A stretch of 38,347 nt of DNA from CAZUDI01 sp964618975 (GTDB lineage: Bacteria > Desulfobacterota > Desulfomonilia > UBA1062). Shown here piece after piece: positions 19,225 to 29,777 of this stretch. The number at the start of each line of letters is the position of its first letter. The stretch's first letter is position 1. Under the pieces are notes generated by a model that worked only from the letters and a program-made list of their open reading frames with translations, had not been told where the DNA came from and ran no database searches. The stretch lies in the NCBI GenBank assembly GCA_964618975.1, contig CAZUDI010000038.1, positions 1 to 38,347 of the forward strand, written 5' to 3'. The position numbers were made by a program, and so were the translations under genes.

Positions 19225-19637
19225 AACAGCCCGTCGAGCGTTTCCTGCACGACGGTTTTAACCAGCTGCGGCAGGGGCGCGTTCGACAGACCGGCGATCA
19301 CGACCCCCTCGGTGGCCAGGGGCAGGAAGATCTTGAGGGCGGTACTGGACATCACAGCCTCGGCCATACGGGGCGTGACCTCCCCCATCATGGCGTTGGG
19401 CCAGCCGATGGCCAGCGCGCCGACGATCACGTCCGCCCGCGGGGCGCTGAAGATGATGGCGTTCTCGCCCGTGGCACCGCGATCGGCCCCGGCCTTGAGC
19501 ATCTGCCCCGTGGCGATCGCGTTCGTGCCCAGGGCCACGATCCCGAAACGATCTCCATGGGCCTCGCGGATGGCCCTGATCACGCTGGCGCCCAGGCCGC
19601 CGCCCTGTCCATCAATGACACACACCTGTCCCGACAT
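19221..19637 (-). CDS. DUF3842 family protein
   Basis: This 138-residue protein matches my knowledge of the DUF3842 family: an N-terminal VCVIDGQGGGLGASVIRAI segment that looks like a nucleotide-binding Rossmann start, then ALGTNAIATGQMLKAGAD, and a GENAII motif. The biochemical role is unknown. It is the first gene of the operon that encodes the TonB, ABC and chelatase proteins. The ATG at 19637 has GGTGA a few bases upstream, and the stop overlaps the next start by four bases. A role in cofactor or metal handling is suggested only by its neighbours. Confidence 0.82.
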   Translation of the reverse strand: MSGQVCVIDGQGGGLGASVIRAIREAHGDRFGIVALGTNAIATGQMLKAGADRGATGENAIIFSAPRADVIVGALAIGWPNAMMGEVTPRMAEAVMSSTALKIFLPLATEGVVIAGLSNAPLPQLVKTVVQETLDGLL

Positions 19638-19790
19638 AGTTCACCATCTGTCATGATTGCGATTGTTTTCGACCTACCGCCCCTGTCCGGGACGGCATCC
19701 TGGTTGTTCGCCTGCGCAAGCGAGCCCTTCATGGGCGCCATGTGCGTGGCGAGGTTCTGGTCCGCGTGTTTCCCTCAAGGGTCACGAACG
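19638..19790 (-). promoter_or_regulatory. About 150-nt transcribed leader of the 14-gene operon
   Basis: The expected transcript starts near 19790 and runs about 150 nt before the DUF3842 start codon. It contains several short GC-rich inverted segments, for example GCGCCCATGAAGGGC (19726-19740). It also holds a possible 53-codon frame (19741 to 19580) beginning MAPMKGSLAQ, which overlaps the DUF3842 start. I do not see the conserved cobalamin riboswitch box. Whether this is a structured RNA, a leader peptide or neither is unknown. Confidence 0.35.
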
Positions 19791-19796
19791 AGTTGT

Positions 19797-19825
19797 TACA
19801 TATTCTTTTTTAATTTTCGTGTCAA
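19797..19825 (-). promoter_or_regulatory. Sigma70-type promoter of the uptake/chelatase operon
   Basis: On the minus strand a perfect TTGACA (19820-19825) is followed after 17 bases by TATGTA (19797-19802). It lies in an AT-rich island and points towards DUF3842. No other comparable promoter was seen within the operon. Confidence 0.65.
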
Positions 19826-20069
19826 TGCATAATCTGTGAAATACCTGCTGAAGATCGCGGGTGCTCTTATTACTGACTATATTATCATATGGTTATTGTT
19901 TATTTTGATATGGTGTTACCTTTATTATATTGGTGTTTTAGCTACAGCACCTATGTTATCTTTTTTTTCGTAACACCCCAGCCGCGCGTTGCCGCAGTTC
20001 TTCCGAGTCCGCCGCACGTCCCGGTTCTCCGGGGCACCCAAGGGCCGGCTCAGAACTCCCCCGAGGGCC
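19826..20069. other. AT-rich gene-free spacer
   Basis: There is no supportable gene between the operon promoter and the end of copA. The stretch is strongly AT-rich up to about 19975, then GC-rich. It may hold regulatory sites for the operon promoter, but no clear palindrome was found. Confidence 0.5.
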
Positions 20070-22307
<2,238 letters not shown>

Positions 22308-22380
22308 GGGGACCTCCTGGGTGAAGCACCGCGATCTGTCTGGCCGCCTCCCGGCAGATCCGGAAAGCCTTCACCCTCAT

Positions 22381-22409
22381 TTAATATGGATAGGCGCGAT
22401 CAGGTTCAA
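22381..22409 (-). promoter_or_regulatory. Candidate promoter of copA
   Basis: On the minus strand TTGAAC (22404-22409) and TATTAA (22381-22386) are separated by 17 bases, about 75 bases before the copA start. The match to consensus is moderate. No clear CueR or CsoR operator was recognised. The remainder of 22308-22603 shows no gene. Confidence 0.4.
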
Positions 22410-22584
22410 GAGCCAGCAGCTGCACACCGTCTGGTCACGACCGCTCGGGAACGCAGCTAGGATCCTGCCCCGGGAGGAGTCCTGGGTGCGAACGCGCCGC
22501 CCCGGGTCAGCGTGGCCCGCTGGAGGGGTGCCCCGGACACGCGCGCGGCTCACCGGGGTTCACGCGACAGGCGGCCCGGGGAGA

Positions 22585-22602
22585 GGGGGCCTGAAGGCCC
22601 CC
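22585..22602 (-). terminator. Hairpin just after the protease gene
   Basis: A perfect GGGGGCC-TGAA-GGCCCCC stem-loop (7 base pairs) begins two bases after the protease stop. There is no T-tract on the minus strand, so it may act as an RNA 3'-end structure. Confidence 0.5.
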
Positions 22603-22603
22603 T

Positions 22604-24739
22604 TCACCAGTCGCCGGCACTGCCGATCAGGCACGGCCCGGCATGGCGCTCGGGGATCCAGATGGTTTCCGTCGGGGTTTCCCGCGGGGTGAGGCTTATG
22701 TCGTCGAGGGCCACACCCCCGCCGTTGTGTCCGACAGCCTCAAAGGCGAGCTGGAAGGCGCCGCCGCTCTGGGGCAGGTCGAGGGTGATCTCGGTCCAGG
22801 TGCCAAGCTCCTCCTGGTAATGTTCCAGGGTAGTCCACTGCGTCAGGGAGCCCTCGCGCACCAGGACCGTCAGCTCGTCTGTCTGACCGTCATAGTCATC
22901 CAGGCACAGCCAGAAAACCAGGTGGCAGGCCTGAGACCCTGGCACGCTAAAAAAGGGGCTCAGCAGGCGTGTGGAGGTTCCCTGCGAAAAATCGTCGGCA
23001 AAGATGGTGAAGTACTGGCCGGCATGGGCGCTCGCGGGCTCATCCGCCGCACCGTTAAATGAAGCGATCTCCCAGTCAAGGCTGCCTGTCAGGTTGTCGA
23101 GGGTCCAGCCCGTCGGCAGGGTATCCTCCTCGAAGCCCTCAAAAAAATGCGGTAGGGTCACCCTCTCAGGCACGGCGCTGGCAGAGCCATAAGCGCTCAC
23201 GGCCCGGATGATCACCGTATAGGTTCCGCCGGGACACAACCCGGTGGCCACGGCCGTGACGTCCCGGGCCCGGGTACCTTCCAGGGGTTGGTCGCTGAGT
23301 GTCAGGGTGATCGTCCCGCCCTCGGCGTCGGTACAGACGGCCGTCACCGTGGTGGCGCCCCCGTGGGGGTGCACCGTGGCGCCAATACGGATGGACTGGG
23401 TTTCAAGGGCGGTGAGGCTGGCGGTGAGGAACTCGGGGGCCACCGGTTCGCCGGTGGTGGTAAAGCTCTCCGCATCGCCGATGATGGAGGCCAGGGATCC
23501 CTCGGTCACCAGGCGGCAGGCATAGGTGGTCTGCGAGGTGAGCCCGGAAAGGGCAGCCGTGACCGTCACGGGCCCCGGCTGGGGCGGCAGGGCCTGGGTC
23601 GGGGTGCGCTGGTCCAGGGCCTCGCCCATCCCGTATTCGAAGTACCAGGTCAAGGCGTTGCCATTGGGGGTAATGCTGCCTCTAAGCTCGGCGCCATCGT
23701 CGACGATCTGTCCGGCGGCAAGCGTGGTGCAGGCCTGGGTCACAACCCCGCCGTAGACCAGGTAGCAGGCCTCGCAGGCCACGTGGGCGGCGTGGTAGCT
23801 GATGCGCATGTACCCGCTTTCGCCCCAGTTCTCCCCCCAGCTGTTGCGCAGAATCCAGCACTGCTGGGCGTCGTCCCAGCCCACCAGGGCGATGATGTGG
23901 TTGGTTGGGGTGTAGTAGCAGGGATCGGCGTCACATCCGGTCTCGATGTCCTCGTAGATGCCCGTATCATAGGCCTGAAAGGCGTTGCCCACCAGGACGG
24001 AGGCATCCACCACCCCGAAGACGTAGATGGCGGTCTTGATGGCCGCGATGTCCCCGCAGGGGATACGGTACCACCCATCGAAGATCACGCGCGAATCGTC
24101 CCAGTGGGTGCACGCCTCCGGGGCGGTCTCGCTGTAGGGAAAGTCGTCCTCGAAGATGATGCCCTCCACCGTCAGGGCCAACAGCTCGTCGTAGTCATAG
24201 TCGGAGCCGTCACAGCCGAAGAAGCCGTCATAGAGGCTGCCCAGGCACCAGATGATGAAGGACTCCGAGAAGTCGGCACAACCTTCGTCATACAGGCCCA
24301 TGGCCTTGTTGTAGGTGCCTTCGGCCGCGGCGCAGGCCCCGAAGGAGTAACAGGACCCGCAGCTGCCCTGGTCGCGCACCGGGCCGATATAGGTGTGCCC
24401 CCCGTGGCTGCGCCAGTCGAAGGCTTCCGGCAGGGCCAGGCCCAGGTAATCGGCCAGGGGGCCGATGTCCTCGCTTACGATAGAGGGCTTGCCGGGAGAC
24501 GGGGCGCGGCGGGAAAGGTAATGCGCCTTCTCCTCGACCGGCAGGTCGAAGACGGGGTTGTGCCCCACACTAAACTGGTAGCCGTTGTGGTCGATCTTGG
24601 CCTGGATCTCCTCCAGGGTGTCGTCGGGTTCGAAGGGCAGCAGGTCGCGGGCGGTCGCCGGGGAGGACACAAAGGCCACAAGCAGCAGAAACACAAGGGT
24701 TGCAACCAGACGCGCCGCTGATTCTCGTATAAGTCGCAT
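22604..24739 (-). CDS. Secreted papain-family (C1A) cysteine protease with C-terminal beta-sandwich domains
   Basis: This 711-residue exported protein has a signal peptide (1-30, ending ATA). The peptidase domain covers about 100-330. The oxyanion Gln124 and catalytic Cys130 are in QGSCGSCYSFG, the catalytic His281 is in NHIIALVGWDD, and Asn299 is in ILRNSWGENWGESGY, so the active site is complete. About 35-95 probably act as a pro-segment. The remainder contains fibronectin-III-like repeats (TYACRLVTEG, GGTYTVIIRAVSAYGSA) and a C-terminal choice-of-anchor-J/MAM-like domain (FFEGFEEDTLPTGWTL to VALDDISL). The start at 24739 follows AGGAG. It is likely secreted or displayed on the surface to degrade protein. 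The gene stands alone. Confidence 0.9.
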   Translation of the reverse strand: MRLIRESAARLVATLVFLLLVAFVSSPATARDLLPFEPDDTLEEIQAKIDHNGYQFSVGHNPVFDLPVEEKAHYLSRRAPSPGKPSIVSEDIGPLADYLGLALPEAFDWRSHGGHTYIGPVRDQGSCGSCYSFGACAAAEGTYNKAMGLYDEGCADFSESFIIWCLGSLYDGFFGCDGSDYDYDELLALTVEGIIFEDDFPYSETAPEACTHWDDSRVIFDGWYRIPCGDIAAIKTAIYVFGVVDASVLVGNAFQAYDTGIYEDIETGCDADPCYYTPTNHIIALVGWDDAQQCWILRNSWGENWGESGYMRISYHAAHVACEACYLVYGGVVTQACTTLAAGQIVDDGAELRGSITPNGNALTWYFEYGMGEALDQRTPTQALPPQPGPVTVTAALSGLTSQTTYACRLVTEGSLASIIGDAESFTTTGEPVAPEFLTASLTALETQSIRIGATVHPHGGATTVTAVCTDAEGGTITLTLSDQPLEGTRARDVTAVATGLCPGGTYTVIIRAVSAYGSASAVPERVTLPHFFEGFEEDTLPTGWTLDNLTGSLDWEIASFNGAADEPASAHAGQYFTIFADDFSQGTSTRLLSPFFSVPGSQACHLVFWLCLDDYDGQTDELTVLVREGSLTQWTTLEHYQEELGTWTEITLDLPQSGGAFQLAFEAVGHNGGGVALDDISLTPRETPTETIWIPERHAGPCLIGSAGDW

Positions 24740-25027
24740 GGAAATCTCCTCGTCGTTGATCGGCGTTGGCCTCCTTATCGGTAAGGCAGGATTTTACGTT
24801 AAAGATGATCGCGTCGGAAATGGGTGCGTTATCGACCCCGGTTCTCGCCCGTCCGGGCCGCCCTGAGGCTACGCGGGGCAGGCGGAGCCGCCAGAAAAGT
24901 CGCTTCGGATAGGGCCAGCGACGCACGGATTCGAGCTTATTGCTCCGTCAAGGAAACTGAAGAGGCTACCACACCGGGCAAGGGACTCGTTCCGGCCACA
25001 TGAAAGCCTATCCACCCCTTTAGGGGG
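24740..25027. other. Gene-free spacer between divergent transcription units
   Basis: No supportable gene is seen here. This stretch should contain the promoter of the protease gene (minus strand), but no good match was found. A short ACCCC-TTTA-GGGGGT inverted repeat (about 25014-25028) abuts the -35 box of the next promoter. Confidence 0.4.
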
Positions 25028-25062
25028 TTGACAATCCCGCTTATGTTAGTTATTACCTAACA
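25028..25062 (+). promoter_or_regulatory. Promoter with overlapping palindromic operator
   Basis: A perfect TTGACA (25028-25033) is followed after 17 bases by TATTAC (25051-25056). The -10 region lies inside the perfect inverted repeat TGTTAG-N7-CTAACA (25044-25062). A dimeric repressor bound there would block transcription. The TetR-family gene at the end of the flavoenzyme cluster is the obvious candidate regulator (inference). Confidence 0.6.
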
Positions 25063-25100
25063 AACATTGTCGGATTGCTCGTTACATCGGGGAGGTGGAC

Positions 25101-25217
25101 ATGTGTTCCAGATACACCCGGGCACCGGGTCTCAAGACAGCCCCAGGCAAGCATCTCGTCCCTGAACGCCAGCCGCGGCAGGCAGGGCCGCCCGCTCCAA
25201 AGCAAGCACAGACTTAG
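25101..25217 (+). CDS. Possible 38-residue leader peptide
   Basis: An ATG at 25101 is preceded by GGGGAGGT at good spacing and the frame runs to TAG at 25215-25217. It begins MCSRYTRAPGLK and is basic and proline-rich. It sits in the 5' leader between the promoter at 25028 and the first flavoprotein gene. No family is recognised, and the composition is also compatible with a chance frame. Confidence 0.25.
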   Translation: MCSRYTRAPGLKTAPGKHLVPERQPRQAGPPAPKQAQT

Positions 25218-25303
25218 GCATCGATCCATATCCATAACGCATCCCGGTCCGGGCAGGGCCTGTGCGCCGGGCGGCGAACAATTCACACCACAAGGAGGGC
25301 AGC

Positions 25304-26779
25304 ATGAAAGCACTGATTATGGGCGGCGGCATGTCGGGCCTGGCCACGGCGATCAATTTGCTCGATCTGGGCCTGGAGGTCGAACTGATCGAGGCCGACG
25401 GCATGTTCGGCGGTCGGGCCAGCTCCTGGATCGACGAAGACGGCGACATGATCGACAACGCGCTGCACGTCTTCTTCCCCTACTATGTCAACCTGATCAA
25501 CTTCTTCAAGAAGGTGGGGGTGGAGGACAAGATCATGTGGAAGCGGCCGGACTATTACTTCGCCCAGGACGACGGCCAGCTGGCGCTACAGCATTTCCCG
25601 GACCTCCCGGCCCCCTTCCACGCCGCAGCGGCCTTCATGGGCATGATGAAGGCCTACAAGGGCCTGCCGGCCTGGAAGATGATGATCGCCGCCCTGGCGC
25701 TTTCCAACCTGACCACCATGACCGACGCGGAGATCGACAAGCTGGACGACCTCAGCTGGGGGCAGTGGGTCATGCGCCGCGGCCCCAAGGGGGCCTTCCG
25801 CTTTCTGGACTGCGGCATTCACGGGCTGACCTTCACGCCGCCCTGGGCGGTCTCGGCCAAGGTGTTCGCCAACTGGGTGCGCAAGATCAACGCCAGCGCG
25901 GCCGACGCCACGATCGGTTTCGCCAACGGCGGCCTGGGGGAGATCTGGGTGGACAACTGCCTGGACTACATCCGCAAAAAAGGCGGGGTCTGCGAGCTCA
26001 ACCAGAGGGTCACCGCCCTCGAGGTCGCCGACAACCGCATTACGGGCGTGACGGTCAACGGCAGTCAGACCCGCACGGCGGATATCTATGTCTCGGCCAT
26101 GAGCCCCTATGCCCTGCGCCGGGTGCTGCCGCCGGCGGCCTTCCACAAGGCCTATTTTCAGGACCTGACCCATTTCCAGCAGGCCCACTCCCTGTCGATC
26201 CAGATCTGGTTCGACCGCAAGCTCACCGATGTGGATGTCACCTTCTTCACCGAGGACGCCATCTTCAACACCTATGCCGACCTCTCCAACGTCCTGCCGC
26301 ACATCTTCACGGGCGGCTCCATGTTCGAGATGGTCATCTCGCCCGCCGGCGCGGCCAAGCTCCTGCCGGACGACGTGATCTTCGAGAAGTGCATGGCCGA
26401 CATCCGGCGCGTCTTCCCCACGGCTCGCGAGGCCGCGGTCAAGAAGTGGAAGGTCGTCCGCGAGCGCCAGGGGGTCTACAGCCCCGTACAGGGCATGGAG
26501 AGCCACCGCCCCTTCCAGCGCGCCCCCTACACCAATTTCTACCTGACCGGCGACTACACCCAGACCCCGGTCAGCTCGGGCGGGATGGAGGCGGCCATCT
26601 GGACCGCCAACAAGTGCGCCGAGGTGATCGCCGAGGACAAGCTGCAGCAGGTAATCAGCCTGAACCGGAGCTTCAATGCGGTCAAGGGCTTCTCGCCCTA
26701 CATCCGGCCGCTCAAGCAGGCCGTCAAAGGCGCCCTGATCCTGCTGGCCGTCCGCGCGGGCCTCAGGCGCCTGCGCTAG
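25304..26779 (+). CDS. FAD-dependent amine-oxidase-fold oxidoreductase, carotene-desaturase/HpnE-like
   Basis: This 491-residue flavoprotein opens with the dinucleotide-binding motif GGGMSGLATAINLLDLG, an acidic residue ending the second strand (LIEAD) and MFGGRASSW. This is the signature of the phytoene/zeta-carotene desaturase, squalene-oxidase HpnE and amine oxidase superfamily. The segment ALHVFFPYYVNLINFFKKVG resembles plant and cyanobacterial PDS/ZDS enzymes. The C-terminus has the FAD-contacting region TGDYTQTPVSSGGMEAAI. These enzymes remove or shift hydrogens on hydrophobic isoprenoids at the membrane. The ATG at 25304 follows AAGGAGGG; an upstream start at 25262 lacks a site. It is the first of three flavoprotein genes. 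No phytoene or squalene synthase is nearby, so the substrate is unknown. Confidence 0.85.
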   Translation: MKALIMGGGMSGLATAINLLDLGLEVELIEADGMFGGRASSWIDEDGDMIDNALHVFFPYYVNLINFFKKVGVEDKIMWKRPDYYFAQDDGQLALQHFPDLPAPFHAAAAFMGMMKAYKGLPAWKMMIAALALSNLTTMTDAEIDKLDDLSWGQWVMRRGPKGAFRFLDCGIHGLTFTPPWAVSAKVFANWVRKINASAADATIGFANGGLGEIWVDNCLDYIRKKGGVCELNQRVTALEVADNRITGVTVNGSQTRTADIYVSAMSPYALRRVLPPAAFHKAYFQDLTHFQQAHSLSIQIWFDRKLTDVDVTFFTEDAIFNTYADLSNVLPHIFTGGSMFEMVISPAGAAKLLPDDVIFEKCMADIRRVFPTAREAAVKKWKVVRERQGVYSPVQGMESHRPFQRAPYTNFYLTGDYTQTPVSSGGMEAAIWTANKCAEVIAEDKLQQVISLNRSFNAVKGFSPYIRPLKQAVKGALILLAVRAGLRRLR

Positions 26780-26850
26780 GGGGGACAGGCCGCATGGCCC
26801 CGCAGATCCGCTGGACGCCGCAAGCGGCAGGGAATTCGCCCCTCAGGCCA

Positions 26851-26935
26851 ATCAGGGGGAATGAACCCCGGGGAAAGCCTAAGGACCCACTCTGCCGCTG
26901 CAAGCAGCGGGGGATTTGACCCATAGCGATTAAAA
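26851..26935 (+). repeat. Dispersed intergenic repeat, copy B
   Basis: This is the best preserved copy. A GGGG-GAATGAA-CCCC start is followed by a CCGCTGC-AA-GCAGCGG hairpin and then GACCCATAGCGATTAAAA. A partial second copy (GCCGCAAGCGGCAGGGAATT) lies just before, near 26818-26837. It ends about 50 bases before the next gene. Confidence 0.75.
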
Positions 26936-26987
26936 CCCGCAGACAAGGCCGGAAGGCCTTGCCTGCGGCCACCAACAGGAGGGTGTC

Positions 26988-28322
26988 ATGAATGTGGATG
27001 TGATTGTCATCGGTGCCGGCAACGCGGGCCTGGCCGCGGTGCATACCCTTAGGCAGCAGGGGGCGGACGTGCTGTGCCTCGAGGCCGGAGACATCCCCGG
27101 CGGCCGCACGATCTCGGTCAAACGCAGCGGCTATATCCTGGATTTCGGCTCCCAGTTCGTCTTCCGCTTCAACCGGCGTTTCTTCGATCTCTGCTCTGAG
27201 GTGGGGCTGAAGGGTGAGGTCGTGCCCTGGGCCGGTCTGGTGCATTCCTTTAAGGGTGGCCGGATGATCCCGGCCATGGTGGGCGCCACGCCGACCGATC
27301 TGTGGCGCAATCGCGCCCGGCTGCGCGGCATGCACAAGGCGCTCGGCCCCCGGGCCGCGTGGCAGCTGATGCGGCTGCTCCCCACCATCCACCGCAAGTC
27401 ATCCGATCTCGACTTCGTCGATTATGCGGGGGCGCTCGACCTCGATGGCGAGAACTATGCCGACTTCATCCGGCGCCTGGGCGGAGCGGAGGTCCTCGAG
27501 ACCCTCTTCCAGCCCAACGTCAGCGCCATGACCCTGGGCATGCCTGAGGAGGTCTCGGCGGCCTACGGGCTGGCGCTCTTCTGGCAGAGCTCCAAGGGCT
27601 ACTGGACCCTCAAGCACGGCATCGGCGCCCTCAACGAACGCCTCTTCGAACGCTATAAAGACTGCATCCGCCTCAAGACACCGGCCAAAAGGATTGTCAT
27701 CGAGGACGGGCGGGTCCTGGGAGTGGAGACCGCAGACGGGCTGATCGAGGCCCGCAGGGTGATCTGCACCACCACCGGCACCACGGCGCTGAAGCTCATG
27801 CCCGACCTGCCGGACACGCTGCGCCGGCCGCTCGAGAAGGTACGCTATTCGGCCTGCTGCCACGTGATCTTCGCCACCGGGGAGATCGTGCTGCCGAAAG
27901 ACTTCTACGCCGTGGGCCTGCCGCGCAATGCCGGCTCGATCATGGCCGGTTACACCAACTCGTCTGTCAAGTCAGAATATTATGCCCCCACGGGCTGCGG
28001 CCTGATCAACTGCTTCACCTTCGACCGCCACGCCGTCGAGCTCAATGCCCGACCCGACGACGAGGTCGAGAAAATCTGCCTCAGCGAGGTGCAGCGCTTC
28101 TCCCCCGCCATGCCCGACAGCTATGAGTTTTGCGCCATCTGGCGCTGGAAGGAGGCCGTCAACCTCTCTCCCCCGGGCATGCTGAACGCCATGCAGCACC
28201 TCAGGCAGAAAAACTACCGCGACGTGGCAGGCCTCTTCCTGGGGGGCGACTACCTCTACATGCCCTCGGTCGACGGCTCGATCCATTCCGGGATCACCGC
28301 CGCCAAGGCGGCCCTGGCGTGA
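26988..28322 (+). CDS. FAD-dependent NAD(P)-binding-fold oxidoreductase, phytoene-dehydrogenase/protoporphyrinogen-oxidase-like
   Basis: This 444-residue flavoprotein has IVIGAGNAGLAAVHTLRQQG at about 5-24, LEAGDIPGGRTISVK directly after, and a C-terminal FAD motif GLFLGGDYLYMPSVDGSIHS. The fold is that of the amine oxidase/phytoene dehydrogenase/HemY superfamily. It is clearly different in sequence from the first flavoprotein, so this is not a simple duplication. ATG 26988 follows AGGAGGG. The spacers on both sides carry the dispersed repeat. Possible roles are oxidation or isomerisation of an isoprenoid or a porphyrinogen. Context with a TetR regulator and a reductase-like third gene leans to lipids. 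Confidence 0.82.
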   Translation: MNVDVIVIGAGNAGLAAVHTLRQQGADVLCLEAGDIPGGRTISVKRSGYILDFGSQFVFRFNRRFFDLCSEVGLKGEVVPWAGLVHSFKGGRMIPAMVGATPTDLWRNRARLRGMHKALGPRAAWQLMRLLPTIHRKSSDLDFVDYAGALDLDGENYADFIRRLGGAEVLETLFQPNVSAMTLGMPEEVSAAYGLALFWQSSKGYWTLKHGIGALNERLFERYKDCIRLKTPAKRIVIEDGRVLGVETADGLIEARRVICTTTGTTALKLMPDLPDTLRRPLEKVRYSACCHVIFATGEIVLPKDFYAVGLPRNAGSIMAGYTNSSVKSEYYAPTGCGLINCFTFDRHAVELNARPDDEVEKICLSEVQRFSPAMPDSYEFCAIWRWKEAVNLSPPGMLNAMQHLRQKNYRDVAGLFLGGDYLYMPSVDGSIHSGITAAKAALA

Positions 28323-28386
28323 GGTCTGCCCCGCCTGTCTATGCCGCGGGCATCCCCTGCGTGGTGGGGGGCCATGCCAACCGGAA

Positions 28387-28461
28387 GTATGGGTATGATT
28401 CCCCGGCCCAGCCCGGGACCTTCGCGACGCCGCAAGGTGCAGGGGAATGCGAGCAAAAGTG
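28387..28461 (+). repeat. Dispersed intergenic repeat, divergent copy C1
   Basis: GGGTATGATTCCCC, a CCCAGCCCGGG core, GCCGCAAGG and GGGGAATGCGA appear in the family order, but the last box is lost. It lies directly in front of copy C2. Confidence 0.5.
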
Positions 28462-28462
28462 A

Positions 28463-28546
28463 ATCATGGGGATGAACCCCAGGGCAAGCTTTTGCACCTC
28501 CCTGCCGCCGCAACAGGTAAGGGATTCTGACCCATAGCGATAAAAG
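28463..28546 (+). repeat. Dispersed intergenic repeat, copy C2
   Basis: TCATGGGGATGAACCCCAGG, then CCTGCCGCCGCAACAGG, then GACCCATAGCGATAAAA. It ends about 53 bases upstream of the third flavoprotein gene. Confidence 0.7.
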
Positions 28547-28599
28547 CCACTATCACCGCTAAAGGCTGACAACCGTTTGTTGCAGCCAGGGAGGATACC

Positions 28600-29694
28600 A
28601 TGAGCACAAAGCAGACAGTCACCATCTACGGGGCCGGCATGTCCGGCCTGGTCGCGGCCATCAACCTGGTGCGCGAGGGCTACGATGTCGTGGTTCACGA
28701 CCGCGAGAAGGGCTATGGCGGCGACAGCCTCTACAATCCCTCCACGCATACCACCCCCATCTACCCCGAGGAGATGTCGGACTATATCGGCATCGACATC
28801 ACCCCGGTCTTTCACCCGCTGAGCTCCTGCTATCTGTATGTGGACGGCACCCGGCTTGACATGAGCGTCATCGGGTCTTACACGGTGGAGCGGGGCAACC
28901 GGCCGACGAGCCTCGACACCCTGCTCTACCGCATCGCCATGGACGAGGGCGTGGCCTTCGAGTTCGGCTCCCCCTTCAGGGAATCCGACCTGGAGAAGCT
29001 CCCCCCTAACACGATCATCGCCTGCGGCCTGACGCCGAAGGTCTACGCCATGCTGCAGATCCCCTACCTGGGGTGGGAGGGCTGGATCTCGCGCGGGGAG
29101 TGTGGCTTCAGCAGTCATTCCTGGATCATGATGAACGAGGACATCACCGAATACGGCTACCTGAGCGCCTGCAACAACTACTACTTCAACCTGCTGTTTT
29201 CCATCCGGCCCGTGAGCACCCAGGCCCTGGAGCGCTACCAGCGCTTCATGGTGCAAAACGAAGGCCTCGAGCACGACGAGTGGCACTATGCCAAGGGCTG
29301 TGTGCCCATCGCCCGCCCTGACAACCCGCGCCTCTTCCACCGCGGGCTGATCATGTGCGGCACCATGTCGGGCTTCATGGACCCCTTCGGCTGGTTCGGC
29401 ATCGTGGGCGCCCTGACCTCGGGCAAGATCGCCGCCCTGGCCATAAGCGACCCGCCCAGGGCCCGCGAGGAGTTCGCGCACTTCAACCGCTATTTCCGGC
29501 GGGCCTTCTTCTTCAAGAACCGCATCTGGTACCCCTTCATCCGCCCGCATACCGGCCTGATCGGCAAAGGGCTGCAGCTGATCGGCCCGCAGCGGCTGCA
29601 CGACAAGAGCGACGCCTCGCGGCAGAAGATGCTGCGAGCGAAGGGCCACATCCCCTATGCCATCCCCGGCTTCGGCATCATGGGGAGCTTTTAG
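28600..29694 (+). CDS. FAD/NAD(P)-binding oxidoreductase, geranylgeranyl-reductase-like
   Basis: This 364-residue protein starts with a Rossmann motif TIYGAGMSGLVAAINLVREG and an acidic strand end VVVHDREKGYGG. It has a distal motif GTMSGFMDPFGWFGIVGAL, which matches the FAD-pyrophosphate and active-site region of the geranylgeranyl reductase / halogenase-like flavoprotein group. It lacks the amine-oxidase hallmarks of its two neighbours. An arginine- and aromatic-rich C-terminus (FFFKNRIWYPFIRPH) may contact the membrane. The start follows GGGAGG by six bases. In this context it could hydrogenate or hydroxylate a lipid made by the first two enzymes. That is inference, and the subfamily is uncertain. 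Confidence 0.75.
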   Translation: MSTKQTVTIYGAGMSGLVAAINLVREGYDVVVHDREKGYGGDSLYNPSTHTTPIYPEEMSDYIGIDITPVFHPLSSCYLYVDGTRLDMSVIGSYTVERGNRPTSLDTLLYRIAMDEGVAFEFGSPFRESDLEKLPPNTIIACGLTPKVYAMLQIPYLGWEGWISRGECGFSSHSWIMMNEDITEYGYLSACNNYYFNLLFSIRPVSTQALERYQRFMVQNEGLEHDEWHYAKGCVPIARPDNPRLFHRGLIMCGTMSGFMDPFGWFGIVGALTSGKIAALAISDPPRAREEFAHFNRYFRRAFFFKNRIWYPFIRPHTGLIGKGLQLIGPQRLHDKSDASRQKMLRAKGHIPYAIPGFGIMGSF

Positions 29695-29777
29695 GACGCG
29701 CAAGGCAACGTCCGTACACGATGAAGCGCCGGTCATCACCGGCAGCTGTCCGGCGGACAGCCCCGGGCGGGTGGTTA

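Noticed and set aside
19638..19790. Cobalamin riboswitch in the operon leader
   Set aside because: Expected from the gene content, but the conserved B12 box and the GGGAA/CGGUG elements are not present on the minus strand.
22381..22440. TPP-riboswitch-like words near copA
   Set aside because: Short matches such as GAACCTGATC occur, but the two conserved THI-box halves and their spacing are absent.
25262..25303. Upstream start for the first flavoprotein
   Set aside because: It adds 14 residues before the Rossmann motif and has no ribosome-binding site. ATG 25304 has AAGGAGGG.
26780..26987. Short frames through the repeat copies
   Set aside because: These frames arise from the repeat element itself and recur at each copy with different frames. 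They are not genes.
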